Assembly: GCA_024699855.1 (NCBI GenBank)
Contig: JAMPIQ010000001.1
Span: 4,340,001-4,404,000 of the forward strand
DNA: 64,000 bases
Source of the DNA: Aphelenchoides besseyi
Taxonomy: Eukaryota > Nematoda > Chromadorea > Rhabditida > Aphelenchoididae
Direction of reading: 5' to 3'
In this document: in pieces, positions 55,947 to 64,000 of the stretch
How positions within the stretch are numbered: the first letter of the stretch is position 1
Layout of the letters: each line of letters opens with the position of its first letter
The notes under the pieces: generated by a model
What the model was told of the DNA's origin: nothing
Databases searched by the model: none
The model's input: the letters and a program-made list of their open reading frames with translations, nothing else
Made by a program: the position numbers and the translations under genes

Positions 55947-56530
55947 TTGCATCAAAAGATCTCACCAAAAATGCTCGTTAAATGCGCTCACATAGCTGCA
56001 GATTTTAAAAATAATGGCTTCTTCAACGATAAAAGTGCTGTCCCATTTGAATCTCGACCATCTTGTCACTACAAAAAACAACAACGAGATCAATTTGAAG
56101 ATGCTTCCGGTTTCGATCAACAATACACGTACAAGTCCATGTGCATAGTTGATGGCAAACCAACCGTTTTGGACATGTTCGATTCCCGCAATCAAGTTGC
56201 CGTTGATCGATTCAAAAATGCGATCAATCGAACCGATTGGAGTTATTTGGAAATCGAGATCTTCGCCGATTACGACGTAGATATACAGGGCTATTCTGCC
56301 GGTGTTTTGGAAGATCATTGTCGTTTACAAAACAAACTCATTGGCACGCTATTTCAAGCATTTATTTTTATACATGTTACCTGCATTAGTCAAAAACAAT
56401 TAAAAAACACAACAACAATGTTCAGACAAATTAAACGCTTTTCGATGATTATCTCGGCTTACATTGATTCAACGGAAGCATTATGCCACATTTATTGAGA
56501 ACGATGTTTGTGGATTCAAAAACCCACTTT
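55947..56530 (+). pseudogene. Phospholipase-B-like (PLBD) fragment
   Basis: A frame reads '…YKSMCIVDGKPTVLDMFDSRNQVAVDRFKNAINRTDWSYLEIE…DIQGYSAGVLE', matching the lysosomal phospholipase-B-like (laminin-A/Ntn-hydrolase) N-terminal region, where 'W-x-Y-L-E-I' and 'Q-A-Y-A-A-G-V-L-E-G' precede the processing site. At about 56309 the frame shifts by one: the other frame continues 'GRSLSFTKQTHWHA…'. No signal peptide, and the autocatalytic C-terminal part is missing. A broken, truncated copy. Confidence 0.65.
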
Positions 56531-56897
56531 CAGCCAGCAAGTCTCGCAACTTCAATGCTGCCAGTACCTCTTCTTTGAGTCAGTCTTCGTCGATCACCTT
56601 CTGAACGGCTACTGCTAACTAATCAGCTATTGGAACGACCGTAAAGTTTATCACCTACAATCCGATCAACTAATCCAAAGAACAAACGTCTCTTCCGAAA
56701 TCTTTCAATGCAACAACCGCCGCACACATTGTAGTCATCGAGCTGTGTCCTTTTGTAAAAATTTCCGAAATTACTTATCAGTTGTAATGTTAATTACTCA
56801 GTTAGTTGTGAAATTTATTTAAAATCGTTTTCAAAAAATGACATTATGTTAACAAAATCAAACTTTTAATCCCGAACTTCTCACAGAAAACAAAAAC
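56531..56897. other. Intergenic region
   Basis: About 370 bp. AT-rich; contains the 3' flank of the eIF1 gene (-) and the end of the PLBD-like fragment. Nothing else seen. Confidence 0.4.
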
Positions 56898-57315
56898 TCA
56901 AAATCCGTGGATTTTACAGTTCTCCTCTTTGACGATTCCAACTTTGCATAAGAAATCTTTGATGTTTTGTCGCTGATCGCCCGTAAGTTGAATGACTTCT
57001 CCGTACTCGGGATGCTCGACGATGGTGCCATTACACGAATATTCCTGCAACTCAACGTTGAAATTACAAAAATGTTCGATCACAAACCTTTTTCAAGTAT
57101 CGAACAATCTTCTTCAAATCGTATGCTGGATCCACCCCTTGAACGGTCGTAATCGACTTGCGACCCGTACGTTGTTGTATGCGAATGTGACAGAATCCTT
57201 GACGATGTCCCTCTTCTTCTTCTAATTGTTCAAACGCATCTGAAAAAGAAGCAATAGAAAAATATCGATTGGAAAACTGACCTTTTGGTTTGTTCAAATT
57301 GTGGATGTTCGACAT
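56898..57315 (-). CDS. EIF1: Translation initiation factor eIF1 (SUI1)
   Basis: Start-codon-fidelity factor on the 40S subunit. ATG at 57315 (MSNIHNLNKPK), then 'DAFEQLEEEEG', 'CHIRIQQRTGRKSITTVQGV', 'YDLKKIVRYLKK', 'YSCNGTIVEHPEYGEVIQLTGDQRQNIKDFL' and '…CKIHGF', stop 56898. These are the SUI1 motifs in order, including 'RNGRK-T/S-I-T-T-V-Q-G' as 'RTGRKSITTVQG' and 'F-x-C-N-G-T-V'. Three exons; about 112 residues, family length. Confidence 0.95.
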
Positions 57316-57550
57316 CGAATTTCGACTCCTCTTGACTTTGGATGTTGATGTCGTGTATGAATGGAACTACGATTGATCGCTGAATATTATAGCAAATAAA
57401 CGAATAAAATTGCTAGAATGATGATGAAAGCTGAGGTCTCAGTCTGTGGACTCGAAATGTTTCAGACATCGATTTCTGAACTTCGAGCAATTGAAAGAGC
57501 TTTTGGGCGGGATGAATTAAAATACCGTTGTGGCAAAACGGCTATGTAGA

Positions 57551-59168
57551 ATGGAGAGTACTCCAATGAAATGCGATTATCAGGACACTTCTCAACGTTT
57601 TCATATCGACGAATTTGATGTCCCGTTTACTCGGGAAGAATCAACACGTTTTTACGAAACTCGCTATCGATGTTTGCTGCCTCGAGTTCTAAAAGAAGCC
57701 CGAAAAGTGTGTGGTAAGTTGGAATTCTGTTGAGCTTTTATTCGCATTCTTAGGTTCAGATATTGAAAGCATCGCATTCAGTGAGTTGGTTCCGCAGACA
57801 CAAACGTTTATAAGCGGTGTTCTAAACAAAGTGCCGAGACGTCGACAATCGGGTTTTCGCAAAGTTCTGAAATCGTGTGCAAATGAAGAAGATGAACACG
57901 ATCCTTCAGACATTTTTGCACATTCACCTGCTACTTGTTATAATAAACTCTTTATTGAAAACGATTTTCAAAGGCTAGAGCTTGATGGAAATGTTGAGCA
58001 AAACCATCTGGTTGGTGGCTATGTGGTTGGATTATTTGGTGAACTGTCGGAAGATGGTAAACGATTTACTGTCGAACAATTGTTATTTCCCGAACTATCA
58101 TCTTCAGTACCATGGCCAACACTTGAGAAAGACATGTAAGGAATCTATACCGTAAATTCATATCCTTTTAATCTTAAGTTATGTGATGTTCTTGTCGGAT
58201 TTGGGACTTAAACATCGTATGGGACTAAACGCATCAATTATGTGGACGATGCTACAGCTTTTTGATTGGCTCGAGAAAGAAGACAAAAAGATTGGTCGTG
58301 TGATATTCGCTGGAAACACTTTTAAGAATTCAACAAGAGTAAGTTTCTAATGTCGTTTTCATTTCCGTTCTTTAGGATTTTGATGACGAAGAAGATCGAT
58401 TCAGCTCCTCCTACGATCTCGGATCCACGGTCTACGAACAAGCTGGATGGATTTTTGCACGTCTTGCGGTTCGTATACCCAACTTAGGTGCTGATATTTT
58501 CGTCATTTGTAGAAATATGCTGATGGCAGTGACTTAATACCCGGCTTGCATGACGATATGTGGTCGTGTTGGCCTCAAATACCTCTAGAGAAGACGTCAT
58601 TTGGCCGTTTTGCAAACGCGAACTTCTTTCACACAAAAACCAATCCGTACAGTTTCACAATCGACGGAGTTAATTTTTTGGGAACATCCGGTAGGTTTTT
58701 TTAAGAGAATACGAAGTTAATTCACTAATGAAAACGGAAGCGAAGTTTACGTGAATGATCCGCTTTTCGAAATCTTAAACTGACTTTCCGCCTTTGGATG
58801 ACTTACATAGTAAACGATTAATTTTAGGCCAAAATCTCACCGATCTTCGCAAATACACTTGTGGACAATCTGTGGAGAAACTGATGATGCAAATGATCAA
58901 AGCTTCTCATATTTGTCCGACCAGTCCAAAAACAATTGAAGAGTATTCGTTCGAAGATCGTGATCCGTTTATTCTAGACGAGATTCCACATGTTTTCTTC
59001 GCTGGCAATCAAGATCGTCATTTTTGTAAGACGGTTGAATTTGAGAATGGAGCTCGAACAGTTTTGTTGACGATTCCGAGATTTCAAGACAACTACGAAG
59101 TGATACTCTTGAATATCAGAACAATGCAAACACAGAGATTGCGTCTCAGTCTTCCAGCTTCTGTATGA
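57551..59168 (+). CDS. POLD2: DNA polymerase delta subunit 2 (POLD2, p50)
   Basis: B-subunit that bridges the catalytic and accessory subunits of DNA polymerase delta. ATG at 57551. 'RFYETRYRCLLPRVLKEA', 'GGYVVGLFGELSEDGKRFTVEQLLFPEL' (OB fold), 'VMFLSDLGL' (inactive phosphodiesterase core), 'DMWSWPQIPLEKTSFGRFANA', '[28 protein letters not shown]', 'SHICPTSPKTI…DPFILDEIPHVFFAGNQD' and the C-terminal beta strands. Matches human POLD2 block by block; about 430 residues. Eight or so introns of 40-55 bp. Head-to-head with eIF1 across 236 bp. Confidence 0.93.
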
Positions 59169-62100
59169 CTTTTGTTATCGACATATTTCTTAGCGTGAAA
59201 AAGTAGTAATAAGTAGAACATGTCATCTTGCTTAATGTTTTCGGAAAATGATGAGCTTTTGCACGATTCCTGCCGCAATTTGAACGAAAATAACTTCGAA
59301 CAAGTCAGTTGAATGGACATGTGCCGTTTCTCCCGACTGATTGGCCAACTGCTCGTCGAGTCTACGGAATTTGAGGAATCGCCTCCGCTTCTCTGGTCAC
59401 TTCGCGGTGCCGAAGGCGCGACAAAAAAGCGAAGATTCATTAGTTGAGGCGGCTGCTTGTTGTTGACCGGCTCATTACTTGAAGCGAATGATCAGTTCGA
59501 AAATTAATGATCATCGGCGGTCAAAACTCTTCAGTTTGAAATCGCACGTTCTGTTCGAATTCCTTTCGATGTAAACATTTTGAAGCTCATTTAGAATTTA
59601 AATTCCGCTTTGTTCGAGGATCGTTCGAGACTTATGACTTTGAAGAGGCTTCTGAAGTGTCGTGGAGATTATTCGCCCCGTTTAATGCCAAACAAAAAGG
59701 AAACGTGCGGTGATGTGAGGGTGGTCGTGAAGAAGGGGTGGAGGTCTTTGTGTTCTGGAAAATGGGCGATTTCACGTCTTTCCGTTATTTCGGACTTTTC
59801 AATGCATTTTTGTTAACTTCACGTTCTCCCAAACGGACAGCGTAAAAATTGTTCCGACTCAGAATTCCGTACGACTATTTAGGCGATTCATAACGTGACG
59901 GATATCCGTGTTGTCGTCTTGAACCGTAAACTTTCTTGAGGCCAAATACCGTTTTCGGATTATATGCGGTTTCTCACGTCGTAGTTTCAACAGATTTTGT
60001 GTGTTGATGAAACGAGGAGTGACGTTAATTTTTGATCTTTTGACGTTTTTCAACGAAAAAATGGGCGAGACTAGTGATCGCTGAATTCGTGCGCCACCCA
60101 CACGTTCCCTCTAAGCATTTTGATCAGTTGACAGTCGCATAAGTTTTAAGCCTTTGTTTATGAGTCAATGCTGTTTCTTAGTGTTTTCGTATGTAGCCAC
60201 GTGTTCTATGCTCCAATGAAATTTGATTATAAACAGAAAACGCAAATAAGCCGAACAAATCACTGGGTGTGTTGTTTGACGTCACGATTTTTATCGACAA
60301 ACTCGGAGCTCCGTCTTGACGTTCAGAAACCTACGTTCTCGTTCCGATTGTTAATTTTAGTCTTCCATCCGTCCGTCGATTGTGCGACATTGATTGGGGC
60401 GCTTTCTGTTTGAGTGGAAGTAGTTTGCTGTTTACATTCAATTCCCATTTCTGTCTTCTTTTTGATCACTTGAAAGGGTCATTAGTATTTGCAAATGTTT
60501 TGTTCTTACGTGCCTTTACGTACCCGGCTATTAACCGTAACCTTTTAATGTTGCTTTAAACTTATCATTACAAGTCAACCGAAAGCTTGATACGTTTTCC
60601 CGCGAACTTTCTCGTATAGTTGTTGAATGCTTTTAAGTTGTCAGTTAAGTGATGGCTTGTAACCCATTTTATACGATACTATGTTCTTTGTATGATACAT
60701 TGTCCGTACAAACTTGAAATGCACTTAAATTGGTCGTAAATCCAATTGTCTCTAATAAAATGGGTTGGCATTCACGTAAATGAGACCTTAAATTTGATAT
60801 TTGCATTGAGTTTGTCTGGGCATTTGACTGTTAGTCGTTCACTATAACCTACGTATTGACTACGAAACTTGTCAGTTTGTTCATGAGGACTTCAAATGGG
60901 TCGGAAATGGGTTCAAGAGCAAAATTGAATTTTAAATGACAACGTTGATTTCAAATGTCGTTTAACAAAAGAAAATGACATCTTTTAAGAATCGAAATGC
61001 TTTCTTCGAATGGTTCTTGAGGTTTCTGCGCATTCATCGAATCAATTTGCTATTCTTTTAATTTGATATGCTTGAATTCAAATCGAATGTTACAATGCGA
61101 TTTTCCAAGTGCGCAAACTCATTAATCACTCATCAGCATAACTTTTTCATCGAATGTGGGCGTTGGTGTGCGTTTGAATTGAAGGGTCAAAGAGAATCAA
61201 TTGAAATTACTGAGTGTTTTGGGTCCATTACAAGAACTTGTAATGGGAACAAACTCTTAACATAAAAAAATATCGCCAAAAAGCCTCGTGTATAGGGTTC
61301 ATTTATTTAATTCGATAATCCAACGAATGTACTGAGCTCTAATATTCTCTTTGTTAGCATGCTGACGACACCAAATTATTGGACCTTGTTTGTTCTTCAA
61401 CGACAATCTTCAGACGATTAAACTGCATACGTGGTCTGAAGATGAAACCTACGGTCGTGTGTTTGCTTATTAAGCCGATTGGTCTAAGGCCAACGGTGTA
61501 GGTGGTTAAGCATCACGGTAAAAGCTTGTGACGAAATCGAATCATATTCTCGATTTGGATTCACAACATTTCGCGAATAATTGTTGGTCTACACAAATCC
61601 CAATTTCATAACATTTAAAAGTCATGGGTTGAAGTTTGACATTCCAATGATTCCATTTTACTTTCTTTTGTTTGCCAATCAATTAGCAGAAACGATAAGT
61701 AGTTTGTCACAAGTACTCTTGTAATCTTCGATTTTTTGCCTTCATGATTGCGTATTATGCTGTTTTTGAAACACGCAGATGACGTACATCAAAGGAATTG
61801 TCTTATCAATTGTCAATAACCTAATCAACTTTATTGCAAGTCCATTCCTGAGCTATCTTTTTCTTCAAAAACTCGTCCAACCGTTGAAGTAGCCAGTTGA
61901 CATGAGAGTCGAGCGAACGTGCGTTAGAATGAGACCAAAAACTCCACTCAACGACAACAAATTTTACCATTTACTTCACGTGAATCCACAACGCAAACAC
62001 GCTCCTTTCATTCTCTTGCCTTCTGGATGAATGGCCAAAATACTCCCACTCGGTGACTCTCGCTCGTTTTATGTCATAGCAGCACACGTTTCCAAGCGTC

Positions 62101-64000
62101 CAACGAGAAACCGCACAAAATATTCGCCAATTTCACGGAACGTCTGGTCGTTAGATGTTCAACAAGTGGATGGTCTAATTATTTTGTTTGTTATACGAAC
62201 CGCTCAGTTAACAGATTACGTCCGAGCGTTTTGTCGACTCAACTGAACTCATTTTTCACGCCAATTCTTTTTGTTGTCGCGTGACGACCGTCGTATTTCC
62301 GCTCAAATTGATATCGTCGTCCGTTCTTTTCGGCTCAAAAGTCCAAATTGTCTGATGAACTGTTGGATTTGAAAATTTTTTCTTAGTCCAAATGCAACTT
62401 CTAAGTTCATGGATGATTCCAAAATCCACGTGTGGATTCAGCTGTTGCTCGAACGTTACGAATTCGAAATTTACTCGTGATTTACGGTTATTTGCAGCTG
62501 CAGGGTAATTGAAGTTCTCGTGATTCGCGTGTTTCTTTTTGTTGATTGAACAAAAGAGTTTGGTTGTTTGCACGCTATTCGAGTTCAATTTGTTGTATTG
62601 CAAACCGACAACCTCCGCTTCATAATCGAACTTGTGAGATCGAATCACGCAAACCGCTATTCACGATATAATCCCACCGAAAAGGTTGTTGTTTAGCGCG
62701 GGAGTTGGTCGTTGAAACGAAGCAACGGTCTCATCGACAACATTGCGCTGAGCAGTGCGAAATGTGAGGGTGGCGAATGATCGGAAAAGTGAATCGATCA
62801 CTTCGTTTCTGCACTTCTTTTCGACATTTGGCCCATTCGCTTTACAGTAGTCAATTGCAACATTAGGTGCAAAGCAGCCCAAGCTTGTCCATGACGTGTT
62901 GTACGAAGAAAACCGGTGTAAAGGAGCAATTCAAAGGCAACAGGTGAATCGACAATACGATTAGCGAATTTGTTTACGCCCACAAAGTTTTTGTCATTCC
63001 ACGCACTTCTCTTCGTCCTATGACTCCGAGCATACCGTAGTGGTCTGTGGTTTATTAAAGATCTGTCGCCGAAGATTTCGAAAATAGCGAGGGTGTACGG
63101 ATTTAGGAACGAGCATTCCATCTGATGAAATGGTTTTGTCACCATCGAACATTCTCTGCTGCAATTTGCCTTTCCGAATTCGGCTTATCAAGTTTGGCAT
63201 CAGATTCGCATGTCTTCCGCTAATTCCGTTCGTTGAACTGAATAGACGGCTGATTGAGAGGAATTCCTGAATCAACCGCCTCTTTCACGACTTTCGGCCC
63301 CACGGGTCACGAAATGGAATTTCGAGCGTTCTGCTTCGTTTTTTCGAATCAAAGCGAATAATTTTTGAAGAAACCGTTTCTGCTTCCAACCATCTGAATG
63401 GTTTTGGTTTTGTCTTTTCGCCAAAACCTTCAACTCTCTGGAGGGTAAACGGTGGAGAGTCGATCAACCGGCCATCTCGTCACTCTGCTCTTTTACTTCT
63501 TTTTCCAATTTTATTTCGGCCATGCGAGTGGTTATTTTGGGATTCTGGGATTTCGTGCAAATACTCCAGATGTCAATTTCACAAGTTTCCCTTGAATTCC
63601 AAGCGTTTATTCGACTACACGTCTGATTTTGATGTTCAAATAGACGGTTTGTTTACCGATTGCATGTGATTCCGAAGATTTCGGTTTGAATCCACGTATT
63701 AAACGTCAACTCGTGGCTTGAAAAGAGGAGGAGCCGCTAAATTGCAATCCATCAATCCGTGAGGATAATCGGCGGTAATCGTTGCGAGTGGCCAATCCTG
63801 TGGGTTTTATGGCTATGGACGGCTTCACACGGTCGTTTGCTGGTCGGATTCAAAACGTTTGGACTCGAACGCCGTTGAATAGCGATTAAGAATGTAAATC
63901 CGCTTGTCATTTCCGAAGTCTGCAGTTACATTTCTATGCGGGTTTTAACAAACTGATCGCCTTAAGTATTCGAACTATTAGACCACATGTCCTGCTACTC
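59169..64000. other. 4.8-kb region without recognised gene
   Basis: Downstream of POLD2 no exon chain, RNA gene or transposon could be recognised on either strand. Longest frames (for example 62648-62256 -, 63145-62798 -, 59093-59440 -) have no motif and no convincing splice partners. The block is moderately AT-rich, with many 'TTTTCG' and 'GTTTG' words. It may be a long intron, regulatory region or outron of a gene beyond the window. Confidence 0.4.

Noticed and set aside
1..64000. CRISPR array, bacterial operon or prophage content
   Set aside because: No regularly spaced repeats; genes are intron-rich and eukaryotic throughout.

Overview
The window is a eukaryotic, gene-dense, intron-rich stretch and almost certainly nematode. 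Three things point there. (1) Two perfect, divergently oriented spliced-leader RNA genes lie at 21801-22352; their 22-nt leader differs from Caenorhabditis SL1 at only two positions and is followed by a splice donor, an Sm site and a 3' hairpin. (2) Most introns are 38-60 bp. (3) Many start codons sit 0-20 nt after a polypyrimidine-AG acceptor with no upstream coding exon, as expected of trans-spliced mRNAs. I cannot name the species.

Regions 0-40.7 kb and 56.9-59.2 kb are orthodox gene space. In order: 3' end of a core-2/I-branching glycosyltransferase (+), a Tc1-like remnant, an unknown membrane protein (+), two tandem fatty-acid-binding proteins (-), a patatin-like phospholipase (+), a small secreted peptide (-), a BLOC1S5-like protein (+), GNL2/NOG2 (+), PEX2 (-), IER3IP1/Yos1 and MAEA (+, 17 bp apart), an Aster/GRAMD1 sterol-transfer protein with two candidate first exons (+), a small membrane protein (-), UTP14 (+), the SL RNA pair, a PPxY four-helix membrane protein (+), an alpha-arrestin (+), ARL13B (+), RPLP1 (-), RPL27A (-), prohibitin (+), eIF2-alpha (+), an orphan gene with a SOCS-box-like end (-), a flavin-containing monooxygenase (-), a CS-alpha-beta (defensin-fold) secreted peptide (+), a RhoGAP-like protein (-), and further on eIF1 (-) and POLD2 (+).

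Region 40.7-56.6 kb is different. It holds a gene for a coiled-coil plus trypsin-like-protease protein (42690-45711) with an intact 1.68-kb Tc1/mariner-type transposon in one intron, a near-identical 1.25-kb duplicate of the eIF2-alpha tail and orphan gene, and a series of broken gene copies: P4-ATPase flippase, a second protease copy split by an RTE-type LINE fragment, ubiquitin-like-domain exons, choline-transporter-like and phospholipase-B-like pieces. It also has a leader-like sequence with no splice donor. It reads as a young, duplication-prone pseudogene cluster. The last 4.8 kb (59.2-64 kb) shows no recognisable gene.

Functionally the intact genes are mostly housekeeping (ribosome biogenesis, translation initiation, peroxisome and ubiquitin ligases, lipid binding and transport, cilia, DNA replication). 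The best candidates for something undescribed are the coiled-coil trypsin-like protein and its decayed paralogue, the inverted SL RNA pair, and the two short secreted peptides. Exon structures were deduced by eye from reading frame, GT-AG sites and family alignment from memory; no search was run.
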